From the NCBI RefSeq assembly GCF_011058165.1, contig NZ_JAALEG010000011.1:1-64000 (forward strand): DNA of 64,000 nucleotides, written 5' to 3'. The notes below the pieces were generated by a model. It was not told the DNA's origin and made no database searches. It saw only the letters and a list, made by a program, of their open reading frames with translations. The DNA is from Rhodococcus aetherivorans. GTDB lineage: Bacteria > Actinomycetota > Actinomycetes > Mycobacteriales > Mycobacteriaceae. This document shows, one piece after another, positions 48,244-56,517 of the stretch. Position 1 is the stretch's first letter. Each line of letters starts with the position of its first letter. The translations under genes were made by a program, and so were the position numbers.

Positions 48244-49834
48244 GCCGAACCTTCCCTGGAATGGCATCGAGCAGCAGTTTCGTGTACTCGTGCTGTGGTC
48301 TGTCGAAAATCTGTTCGGTGGTCCCGGATTCGATGATTTCGCCGGACCGCATCACCGCGACGGTGTCGCTGATCTGCCGGACCACGGCAAGATCGTGGGA
48401 GATGAACAGGTAGCTCAGCCCCAGCTCGTCCTGCAGGCGAGCGAGCAGGTCGAGGATCTGCGCCTGGACCGACACGTCGAGCGCGGAGACGGGCTCGTCG
48501 AGCACGAGGAGTTCCGGGTGCAGCGCGAGCGCGCGGGCGATCGCCACGCGCTGTCGTTGTCCGCCGGACAGTTCCGCGGGTCTGCGCTCGAGGTGTGCCG
48601 TGCTCAGCGCCACCTGCCCGATCAGCTCCGCAACACGTTCGGCGCGCTCGCTTTTCGTGCCGATGCCGAAGGCTTCGAGCGGTTCGGCGACGACGTCGCG
48701 GATGCGGAGCTTGGGATTCAGGGCCGCATAGGGGTTCTGGTGGACGATCTGCACCCGGCGACGGAGCTCGCGCAGGTCCCGGCCGCGCAGCGCGGTGATG
48801 TCCCGCCCGTCGAACCGGACCTGCCCGGACGTGGCGGATTCCAGTCGGATCGCGATGCGGGACACCGTGGACTTGCCGGAACCGGACTCGCCGACCAGGG
48901 ACAGAGTGCGACCGCGCGGAACCGAGAAGGAGACGTCGCGCACCGCCTCGAGCGACGTGCGCCGGTCGATGCGGAAGGTCCTCGAGACCCCGGACACGGT
49001 GAGCAGGGGTTCCGCGGGTCCGCGGCCGGGCCGGGCCGCGGCGCCGGCAAGGCTCGGTGCGGCGGCGACGAGCGCCCGGGTGTACTCGTGCCGGGGGTTC
49101 TCGAGGATCTGCCGGGCCGGCCCGGTCTCGACGATCCGGCCCTGGCTCATCACGACGATGCGGTCGGCGCGGTCGGCGGCGACGCCGAGGTCGTGGGTGA
49201 TGAGCAGGACCGCGGTACCGGTCTCGGCGATGCGGCTGTCGAGATGGTCGAGGATGCGCCGCTGCACGGTGACGTCGAGGGCGCTGGTCGGCTCGTCTGC
49301 GATGACGAGGTCCGGCCGGCATGCGAGCGCGATGCCTATGAGCACGCGCTGCCGCTGCCCGCCGGACAGGTTCTGCGGGTACTGCCTGGCACGGAGTTCG
49401 GGATCGTCGAGCCCGGCTTCCGCGAGGATGCGCCGCGCGTCGATCTTCGCGGTGCGCCGGTCGGCGAGACCGTGGATACGCAGGACCTCGGCGACCTGGT
49501 CACCGATGCGGACGACCGGGTTCAGGGACGTGGTGGGGTCCTGTGGCACGAGTCCGATGCGGGCACCGCGCACCTTCTCGAAGGCGCGTTCGGACAGGGA
49601 GTCCAGTCGCTGCCCGTCGAACGTGACGGTGCCGCCGGTGATCCGGCCGCTACCCGACAGCAGGCCGAGGATCGCGTGTGCGGTCGTCGACTTGCCGGAA
49701 CCGGACTCGCCGACCACCGCGACGACCTCGCCCCGGGAAAGGGTGAAGCCGACACCGTCCACCGCGGTGACCGGGTCGCGACGGCTGCCGTACTCGACCC
49801 GCAGGTCGCGTACGTCCAGCAGGGCCGCGGTCAT
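48233..49834 (-). CDS. oligopeptide/nickel-type ABC transporter, fused double ATP-binding protein
   Basis: A 533-aa protein with two complete ABC domains (DppD and DppF in one chain). Domain 1 has GESGSGKST near 42, LSGGQRQR and VIADEPTSALD. Domain 2 begins about residue 270, with [19 protein letters not shown] and VLDEPVSALDVSVQAQ. ATG 49834 overlaps the DppC stop by ATGA. Powers the importer whose other parts are 49831-53383. Stops 10 nt inside the next gene. Confidence 0.94.
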   Translation of the reverse strand: MTAALLDVRDLRVEYGSRRDPVTAVDGVGFTLSRGEVVAVVGESGSGKSTTAHAILGLLSGSGRITGGTVTFDGQRLDSLSERAFEKVRGARIGLVPQDPTTSLNPVVRIGDQVAEVLRIHGLADRRTAKIDARRILAEAGLDDPELRARQYPQNLSGGQRQRVLIGIALACRPDLVIADEPTSALDVTVQRRILDHLDSRIAETGTAVLLITHDLGVAADRADRIVVMSQGRIVETGPARQILENPRHEYTRALVAAAPSLAGAAARPGRGPAEPLLTVSGVSRTFRIDRRTSLEAVRDVSFSVPRGRTLSLVGESGSGKSTVSRIAIRLESATSGQVRFDGRDITALRGRDLRELRRRVQIVHQNPYAALNPKLRIRDVVAEPLEAFGIGTKSERAERVAELIGQVALSTAHLERRPAELSGGQRQRVAIARALALHPELLVLDEPVSALDVSVQAQILDLLARLQDELGLSYLFISHDLAVVRQISDTVAVMRSGEIIESGTTEQIFDRPQHEYTKLLLDAIPGKVRHAR

Positions 49835-50724
49835 CGAGTGCTCCGTTCTTCGATGGCGTGACCGAGGCGGTGCGCCGACAGGACGACCGCCACGATGACC
49901 AGGCCGGGCAGTGTCGTCATCCACCAGGCGGTGGCCAGGTAGTTCCTGCCTTCGGAGATCAGCGATCCCCATTCCGGGGTGGGCGGCACCGCGCCGAAGC
50001 CGAGGAAGCTCAGCGACGACACGGCGAGCACGGCCATGCCGAACTCGACCGCCGCGAGCGCGACGACGGGGGCGTACGAGTTGCGCAGCACGTGCCGGCG
50101 CAGGACGGTGTGCCAGCGGACACCGCATGCGAACGCCGCCTCGACGTACAGGGCGCGGCGCACGCGCAGGACCTCCGACCGCATGACGCGGGCGAAGTTC
50201 GCGACGAGCCCGACGCCGACCGCGATCGCCACGTTCATGGTGCCGAATCCGAGGGCGGTGACGAGCGCCAGGGACAGCAGCAGGGCGGGGATGGACAGCA
50301 GAACATCGACGGCCCGCATGAGTAGGCCGTCGACCGCTCCGCCGACCGCGCCGGAGAGCAACCCGACGAGCGAGCCGACGACGAGAGCGATTCCGACGGC
50401 GACGAGCGTCGCGGTCAGGGACAGGCCCGCACCGTGCACGACCCGGGTGTACACGTCGCGCCCGATGTTGTCGGTGCCGAACCAGTGCGCCGCGGACGGC
50501 CCCTGCAACTTGTCGGCCGGGACACCCTGCAGCGGATCACCGGACGCGAAGACCGAGGGGAACAGGGCGAAGCCGACGGCGAGGAGCAGCACGGTCGTCG
50601 AGACCACGAGAACCCCGTAGCGGCGCAGGGCGCTCGTCGCTCCCCGGAGCCGGGACGGTCCGTGTGGCCCGGTCGCGGCCTGCGCGGATGCGGCGACCGG
50701 TTCCCGGATCAGGACGTCAGACAT
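49831..50724 (-). CDS. oligopeptide/nickel-type ABC permease (DppC-like)
   Basis: A 297-aa permease: long N-terminal tail, helix at about 35-57, then HWFGTDNIGRDVYTRVVHGAGLSLTATLVAVGIALVVGSLVGLLSG, the DppC signature. The coupling motif is YVEAAFACGVRWHTVLRRHVLRNSYAPVVA. Overlaps the DppB gene by 8 nt. Confidence 0.93.
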   Translation of the reverse strand: MSDVLIREPVAASAQAATGPHGPSRLRGATSALRRYGVLVVSTTVLLLAVGFALFPSVFASGDPLQGVPADKLQGPSAAHWFGTDNIGRDVYTRVVHGAGLSLTATLVAVGIALVVGSLVGLLSGAVGGAVDGLLMRAVDVLLSIPALLLSLALVTALGFGTMNVAIAVGVGLVANFARVMRSEVLRVRRALYVEAAFACGVRWHTVLRRHVLRNSYAPVVALAAVEFGMAVLAVSSLSFLGFGAVPPTPEWGSLISEGRNYLATAWWMTTLPGLVIVAVVLSAHRLGHAIEERSTR

Positions 50725-51748
50725 GAGCCTTCCTCTCCTCCTCCACCGCGAAGCCGGTGAGTTCGGTGGTCACCTCGGCGGGCGTCGGATGCGAGGGCGA
50801 ACCGCCGCCGCGACGGCCGTCGGCGATGCGCGGATCGATGAGCGGATAGACCAGGTCCACCGCGAGGTTGACGAGCACGAAGATCACCGCACTGAAGACC
50901 ACGATGCCCTGGACGACGGGAATATCCTGCGCCAGAACCGAAGTCTGGGTCAACCGACCGACACCGGCGCGGGAGAACACCGTCTCGACGACCACGGACC
51001 CCGCCAACAGGTTGCCGACTGTCACCCCGGCGATAGTGAATGCGGGGATGCTGGACAGCCGCAGTGTGTGCCGGGTCTGGATGCGCCACTGGGACGCGCC
51101 CTTGGCGCGAGCTGCTTCGACGAACGGTTGCCGCCATGTGGTCTGCAGGCTGGCGGCGAGGACCTGCGCGATCACCGCACCGGTGGGGAGCGCGAGGGTG
51201 ATCGCGGGCAGCACCAGATGCTCGATGCCCTGGTCGCCGAATGCCGGAAGCAGCTTCATCCGGAACGAGAAGAGCTGGAGCAGAAGCAGTCCCACCCAGA
51301 AGGTCGGAACCGCGACACCGAGCGGCGGCAGCGAGAACAGCGTGCTGCGCAGCCACCGGGCGCCCGTGTACGTGGCGACGAACGCGATCGAGGTGCCGAG
51401 GAGCACGGCGAGCGCCAGGGCGACCGCGGCCAGGGCCAGGGTGCTGGGTACGGCGGCGGCGATCGCTTCGGTCACGGGTTGTCCCGTGACGATCGAGATG
51501 CCGAAGTCACCCCGGACGGCGTTGCTCAGCGCAGTAAGGTACTGCCCCGACAACGGACGGTCGAGCCCGTACCGCTCCTGCAGTTGCGCGACAGCGGCCG
51601 CATCCACCGGTGTGCCGCTGCCGGCGCCGTCGACCGCGATGCTCACCGGGTCGGACGGCAGCAGGTACAGCACGCCGAACGAGACGGTGAACGCCGCCCA
51701 CAGCACCAACAGCGCCTGCACGAGCCGGGAACCGAGATACCGGGCCAT
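50717..51748 (-). CDS. oligopeptide/nickel-type ABC permease (DppB-like)
   Basis: A 343-aa permease: MARYLGSRLVQALLVLWAAFTVSFGVLYLLPSDP at the start, RYGLDRPLSGQYLTALSNAVRGDFGIS, and the coupling loop FVEAARAKGASQWRIQTRHTLRLSSIPAFT. Six helices expected. A Glu/Lys-rich C-terminal tail follows. Starts 3 nt after the binding-protein stop. Confidence 0.93.
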   Translation of the reverse strand: MARYLGSRLVQALLVLWAAFTVSFGVLYLLPSDPVSIAVDGAGSGTPVDAAAVAQLQERYGLDRPLSGQYLTALSNAVRGDFGISIVTGQPVTEAIAAAVPSTLALAAVALALAVLLGTSIAFVATYTGARWLRSTLFSLPPLGVAVPTFWVGLLLLQLFSFRMKLLPAFGDQGIEHLVLPAITLALPTGAVIAQVLAASLQTTWRQPFVEAARAKGASQWRIQTRHTLRLSSIPAFTIAGVTVGNLLAGSVVVETVFSRAGVGRLTQTSVLAQDIPVVQGIVVFSAVIFVLVNLAVDLVYPLIDPRIADGRRGGGSPSHPTPAEVTTELTGFAVEEERKAHV

Positions 51749-51751
51749 GGT

Positions 51752-53383
51752 CTACTCGCTCAGCCAGGTGTCGAAGAACTGCAACCGGGCGGAGGCCTCG
51801 AACTTCAGGTCCTGCACCGCCCCCGCCGCACCGATGGCCTGGGACAGCTCCACGGTCGGCAGCCACAGGCCGTTGTCGAGGACCAGCTGCTGTGCCTGCT
51901 CGATCAGCTCGCCGCGTTCGGCCGGGTCGGTGGTGCGCAGCTGCGCAGACAGGACCTCGTCCAGCGGCGGGATCGGGCCGCGGTTGTTGAGGTTGCGCCC
52001 GTCGAGTCCGAACGTCGTGCGCAGGATGTCGCCGTCGGCGCGCGTGCTGTTGTAGTAGGTGGCGTCGAAGTCCTTCGCGCCCTGCCGGGCAGTGGCTTCC
52101 GGGGTGGAGACCAGGTCGAGCTGCAGGTCGATACCGACCTCGCGCAGCTGCTGCTGCACGAGCTCGAGGATCGCCTGGTTGCCGGCGAACACCGAACTGA
52201 ACAGCACCGAGAAGGACAGGCGGTTGCCGTCCTTGACGCGGATGCCGTCCGGGCCGGGAACCCAGCCGGCGGCGTCGAGGATCGACTTCGACTTCGCCGG
52301 GTCGTAGGTGACGTCGTCAAGTCCGGCGTAGCCGGGGGTGCGGGAGGCGAGGGTGCTGGTCGCGGGCCGGAAATCGGGGCCGAGGACGGTGTCGACGAGT
52401 TCCTGGCGGTCGAGGGCCGGCACGATCGCGGCGCGCACCGCCGGATCGGTCAGGACGCCACGGGTGACGTTCGGCTGGAAACCGAACGGGACACCCGGGT
52501 TCGGCGTGGTGAGGATCCGTCCGCCGCTGCCTTCGATCTGGGAAGCATCCTGCGGCAGAGCATCGCTGATCGCGTCGAGCTGGCCGGATGCGAGGCTGCC
52601 GGTGCGTACACCGGACTCCGGGACGATCGTGAACTCGATGCGATCGAGGTAGGCCTCGCCGTCGTGCGCGAAAACGTCGGATCCCCACGAGTATCCAGTG
52701 CGCTTGACCAGCGTGGCGGACTTGTCCTGCTGGTAGTCCTCGTAGACGAAGGGACCGGTGCCGGACAGGTCGCCGGCGCAGCGTTCCTCGGCGGACTTCG
52801 CGACGTCCCTGTCGGACAGGAAGCCGAGTTGCAGCGTCGACGACGCCTGCAGGAACTGCGCGTTCGGTCCGGCGAAGGACACCTGGGCGGTGAGCGGATC
52901 GAGCACCGTGGTGCCGGTGTACCCCGACAGGTAGCTCGCCGCCAGCGCTGCCTTGGCGCCGGTGAGGGTCTGGACGATCGCGTCGAAGTTCTTCTTCACC
53001 GACTCCGCGGTGAACGGGGTGCCGTCACTGAATGTCACGCCGTCCTTCAGCCGGAACGTGAACGCCGAGGCGTCCCCGTTCACCTCCCAGCTTTCGGCGA
53101 GCCACGGCTTCAGTTCACCGGTCCCGGGGTCCTGATCGGTGAGCGAGTCGACGATCTGACGGGCGACGTAGATGGTCTGGTTGCTGCCGGCCTGCGCGGG
53201 ATCGGCACACGTGGGGGCCTGGGACAGGCCGTAGCGCAGGGTGCCGCCGGGCTGCGGGGTGCCGCCACCGGAGGAAGTGCCCGCCGTGTCGGCGCCGCAC
53301 GCGGCGAGCCCACCGGCGAGGATTGCGGCGGTGGCGCCCGCGACGGCGCGACGTCGGGCGGCAGAGGTGAACGGAACAGGCAC
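51752..53383 (-). CDS. family 5 substrate-binding lipoprotein (oligopeptide/nickel type)
   Basis: A 543-aa lipoprotein: signal with lipobox GLAAC (Cys near 30). The SBP_bac_5 body shows GGTLRYGLSQAPTCADPAQAGSN, LAESWEVNGDASAFTFRLKDGVTFSDGTPFTAESVKKNFD (the family signature) and DPAVRAAIVPALDRQELVDTVLG. GTG 53383 is chosen because GGAG stands seven bases upstream and the signal peptide begins there. Together with the permeases and fused ATPase it imports an unknown substrate. Given four enzymes downstream, an organosulfur compound or its conjugate is likely. First structural gene after the Cys-rich leader ORF. Confidence 0.92.
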   Translation of the reverse strand: MPVPFTSAARRRAVAGATAAILAGGLAACGADTAGTSSGGGTPQPGGTLRYGLSQAPTCADPAQAGSNQTIYVARQIVDSLTDQDPGTGELKPWLAESWEVNGDASAFTFRLKDGVTFSDGTPFTAESVKKNFDAIVQTLTGAKAALAASYLSGYTGTTVLDPLTAQVSFAGPNAQFLQASSTLQLGFLSDRDVAKSAEERCAGDLSGTGPFVYEDYQQDKSATLVKRTGYSWGSDVFAHDGEAYLDRIEFTIVPESGVRTGSLASGQLDAISDALPQDASQIEGSGGRILTTPNPGVPFGFQPNVTRGVLTDPAVRAAIVPALDRQELVDTVLGPDFRPATSTLASRTPGYAGLDDVTYDPAKSKSILDAAGWVPGPDGIRVKDGNRLSFSVLFSSVFAGNQAILELVQQQLREVGIDLQLDLVSTPEATARQGAKDFDATYYNSTRADGDILRTTFGLDGRNLNNRGPIPPLDEVLSAQLRTTDPAERGELIEQAQQLVLDNGLWLPTVELSQAIGAAGAVQDLKFEASARLQFFDTWLSE

Positions 53384-53481
53384 CGGGGAACTCCATGATC
53401 TCGTGAGGCGCAGATGGCACCGCGCTTCGCGATGCCACCGGCCGGGCAGACGGTCGTAGTTCTTCGACTGGGTAGCGCCGC

Positions 53482-53580
53482 TCAGGCGCGACAGGATCGG
53501 GGGCGACAGATGCCCGAGCACTGACGGCACAGGTCGACGTGCAGGCGCGCCCACGCGCCCACGAACCCCTCGCCTGCCAT
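53482..53580 (-). CDS. Cys-rich leader peptide with HVDLCR core
   Basis: A 32-codon ORF from ATG 53580, preceded by GGAGGAG. It begins MAGEGFVGAWARLHVDLCR, then CSGICRP and SCRA, with five Cys codons in the last 15. It ends 98 nt before the SBP start of an eight-gene operon. The WARLHVDLCR core aligns with [10 protein letters not shown] (33032) and WCRRHVDLGR (43660). Regulation by cysteine supply is inferred from the family. Confidence 0.8.
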   Translation of the reverse strand: MAGEGFVGAWARLHVDLCRQCSGICRPRSCRA

Positions 53581-53724
53581 GCCTTCTCCTCCATCGTTCC
53601 CGGCGGTAGCACCCTCACCTGCGGCAGGGGGTTGCTGCGACGTCCTCGAGCCGGGTCTCTCGGTCGCTCTGGATGGTTCCCGGTGACCGTACGCGTTGCG
53701 AACGAGTTCGGAGAACCCTTTCGC

Positions 53725-55146
53725 TCACCGTGATCGAAACCCGGCGCCGGCACGACGGCGCCGGTCGGCGAGCGCACAGAGCAGCGACACCGCGAGCATG
53801 GCGGCGCACACCGCGAGGCCGGCCGACGCGGCACCGGCGACGTCGTCCCCGTCCGTCGCCAGCGCCGACAGATACAGGCCGGACACCGCGGCGAGGGCGA
53901 CCGTCGCGGACAACCGCTGTGACAGCTGCAGGAACCCGGCCGCGACACCGTGACCGCCCGCCGGGGACGACTCGAGCGTCAGCGCCCGGTTGGGTGCATC
54001 CACGAATCCACCCGAGAGACCCGACAGAGCGGCCAGCGCCACGAACACCGGCATCGTGGCGTCGTGCCGCACAGCGGCGGCGTAGCCACCGACGACGGCG
54101 ATCTCGGCTGCCACCACCACGACGACCGTCACCCGGCCGTATCGCGCGACGACCCGCCACCCCACGGCCGAGGCGACGGCCATCGCCGCGGCGGCGGCGG
54201 ACAGCACGGCGGCGGCCTGGACAGCGGCATAGCCGCGCCCCTCGATGAGGTACAGGCTCACGACGGTGTTCAGGGATAGCACCGCACCGAACCAGAACAG
54301 TGCGACCAAGGTGCCGAGGACGTATCCGCCGGATCCGGTCAGTTCGGGAAGCAGCACGGGCTTGCCGCCGCGCACGGCGACACGGCGTTCCCACCACAGG
54401 AAGGTGGCGAGTGAGACCGCCGCTCCCCCGACGGCGAACACCGCACCCACCGGACCCGGTTCGGAGACCACGGGCACCATCACCAGCGTCGTGGCCGCCG
54501 CGAGCAGCGCGAGGCCCCCGGCATCGACCCCGCTGCGGGCCGACGGTCGTCCCCGATCCGGGGGCAGGCGGCGGGCCGCGAGCACGAGTGTGACGAGTGC
54601 GCACGGCACGTTGAGAATCAGCAGAACACGCCACCCGTAGTCCCCGGGTGCAGCGCCGAGCACCAGCCCACCGACGAGTGGACCGCACAGCCCGGCGAGG
54701 CCTCCGGCCGTGCTGTAGGCGGCCAGGGCCCGGGCGCGCGCCGGGCCGGTGTAGTTCTCGGCCAGGATCCCGAGCACCTGCGCGCTGATCAGGCCCGCCC
54801 CGACCCCCTGACCGGCCCGTGCGGCGACGACCGTCCAGGGGTCGGACGCGACAGCTCCGCACACCCCCATGACCGCGAAGAGGGTCATGCCCGCGAGGAA
54901 CAGCCGCCGCCGGCCGGCCACATCGCCGAGCCGGCCTGCCGGGACCAGCGCAAGACCGAAGCTCAGCGAGTATGCGGCCAGGATCCACTGCATCTGCGAA
55001 ACGCCCGCGTCGAGACCGGTCCGCAAGGCGGGAAGGCCGATGTTCAGCACCGACGAATCGAGCAGGGTGGTGAAGCCGGCGGCCGCACAGACCGGCACCA
55101 CCGACGTCGTCTGCCGGGGCGTCTGCGCCCGATCGGTGAGTGTCAC
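53725..55146 (-). CDS. MFS drug:H+ antiporter-type transporter (DHA2, 14 helices)
   Basis: A 473-aa MFS protein with 14 predicted helices. PVCAAAGFTTLLDSSVLNIGLPAL (the DHA2 motif around LDxxxxNxxLP), GRLGDVAGRRRLFLAGM, and GPLVGGLVLGAAPGDYGWRVLLILNVPCAL are characteristic. GTG 55146 starts 12 nt after the LLM stop, so it belongs to the LLM pair operon. It may export the desulfurised product or a toxic intermediate; substrate not known. Confidence 0.88.
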   Translation of the reverse strand: MTLTDRAQTPRQTTSVVPVCAAAGFTTLLDSSVLNIGLPALRTGLDAGVSQMQWILAAYSLSFGLALVPAGRLGDVAGRRRLFLAGMTLFAVMGVCGAVASDPWTVVAARAGQGVGAGLISAQVLGILAENYTGPARARALAAYSTAGGLAGLCGPLVGGLVLGAAPGDYGWRVLLILNVPCALVTLVLAARRLPPDRGRPSARSGVDAGGLALLAAATTLVMVPVVSEPGPVGAVFAVGGAAVSLATFLWWERRVAVRGGKPVLLPELTGSGGYVLGTLVALFWFGAVLSLNTVVSLYLIEGRGYAAVQAAAVLSAAAAAMAVASAVGWRVVARYGRVTVVVVVAAEIAVVGGYAAAVRHDATMPVFVALAALSGLSGGFVDAPNRALTLESSPAGGHGVAAGFLQLSQRLSATVALAAVSGLYLSALATDGDDVAGAASAGLAVCAAMLAVSLLCALADRRRRAGAGFRSR

Positions 55147-55158
55147 GCGGGAGGTGGG

Positions 55159-56517
55159 TTAACCGCCGACCGCCACCGGATCGGCCGGCACCCGCAGCCC
55201 GAGGTTGTGCCGCAGCGTGGTTCCGGTGTACTCGACGCGGAGGACACCACGGTCCTGCAGCAGGGGCACCACCTCGTCGACGAAATCGTCGAGCCCCCAA
55301 GGCACGAGGTGCGAACCGAGGATGAACCCGTCCGAGCCGTCGTTCTGCACGAAGGCGTCGATCTGCTCGGCGATCCGTGCCGCGGTACCGACGAGGGGTC
55401 CGCGCTCGAACTGGTCGATCACGACCTCTCGCAGCGTCAGCTTCTTCTCCTCCGCGATCGCGCGGAGCCGTGCGACGGTCTCGAACCGGTCCTGGTGGAC
55501 GAACGCCCGTCCCTGGATGATCGGCTCGGCGTCGGGGTCGGGATCGATGTCCGGCAGCGGGCCCTCCGGATCGTATTCGGACAGATCCCGATTCCAGATC
55601 TGCTCGAGCAGGATCAGGGCGGTCTGCCCGGTGACCTGCTGGTTACGGATCTCGTGGTACTTCTCGACGGCCTCGGCCTCGGTGTCACCGATCACGAAGC
55701 TCGCCGACGGCAGGATCTTGATGTCGTCGGCGGAGCGGCCGGCAGCGATCGCCCGGGCCTTGACATCTCGGTAGAACTCCGTGGCCTCGGGCAGCTTCCC
55801 GTACGGGGAGAAGATGGCGTCGGCGTTCGCGGCAGCGAAGTCCCGGCCCTGCGGGGACACCCCGGCCTGGAGGATCACCGGGCGTCCCTGGAGGCTGCGC
55901 GGAACCGTGAACCTGCCGTGCACGTCGAAGTGGTTGCCGTGGTGTTCGAAGGCGCCGGCGTCGGGTCGACGCAGGAACCGGCCGCCGGCCTTGTCGGCGA
56001 CGATGTCGTCGCTACGCCACGAATCCCAGAGTTGACGGATGAGCGTCAGGTTCTCCTCCGCGCGCTCGTACCGGTGGGAGCGATCCAGGAAGCCGCCGCG
56101 GCGGAAGTTGTGCCCCGTGAAGGCATCGAAGGAGGTGACCACGTTCCACGCGGCCCGGCCGCCGGAGAGGTGATCGAGAGAGGCGATCTGCCGAGCCAGC
56201 TCGTACGGCTCGTTGAAGGTCGTGTTGATGGTGGCGGCCAGGCCGAGGTGGTCCGTGACGGCGGCCAGCGACGCGAGGACCGTGAAGGTGTCGGGCCGGC
56301 CGATGATGTCCTGATCGAAGATCCGGCCCGCGCGCTCGCGCAGCACGAGGCCCTCGGCGAGGAAGAAGAAGTCGAACTTGCCGCGCTCGGCGGTACGGGC
56401 GGTGTGCTCGAAGGTCGAGAACTCGATCTGGCTGCCCGCCCGGGGATCCCACCATGCGGTGTGGTGATTGACACCGCCGAGGTAGGCCCCGAGGATGACC
56501 TGCTTGCGTGTGCTCAT
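55159..56517 (-). CDS. NtaA/SnaA/DszA-family FMNH2-dependent monooxygenase
   Basis: A 452-aa long-type LLM enzyme, paralogue of 45755-47125: KQVILGAYLGGVNHHTAWWDPRAGSQIEFSTFEHTARTAERGKFDFFFLAEGLVLRERAGRIFDQDIIGRPDTFTVLASLAAVTDHLGLAATINTTFNEPYELARQIASLDHLSGGRAAWNVVTSFDAFTGHNFRRGG. ATG 56517 overlaps the upstream LLM stop by ATGA. Followed by the MFS pump. The pair plus pump repeats the module of the larger operon. Confidence 0.9.
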   Translation of the reverse strand: MSTRKQVILGAYLGGVNHHTAWWDPRAGSQIEFSTFEHTARTAERGKFDFFFLAEGLVLRERAGRIFDQDIIGRPDTFTVLASLAAVTDHLGLAATINTTFNEPYELARQIASLDHLSGGRAAWNVVTSFDAFTGHNFRRGGFLDRSHRYERAEENLTLIRQLWDSWRSDDIVADKAGGRFLRRPDAGAFEHHGNHFDVHGRFTVPRSLQGRPVILQAGVSPQGRDFAAANADAIFSPYGKLPEATEFYRDVKARAIAAGRSADDIKILPSASFVIGDTEAEAVEKYHEIRNQQVTGQTALILLEQIWNRDLSEYDPEGPLPDIDPDPDAEPIIQGRAFVHQDRFETVARLRAIAEEKKLTLREVVIDQFERGPLVGTAARIAEQIDAFVQNDGSDGFILGSHLVPWGLDDFVDEVVPLLQDRGVLRVEYTGTTLRHNLGLRVPADPVAVGG

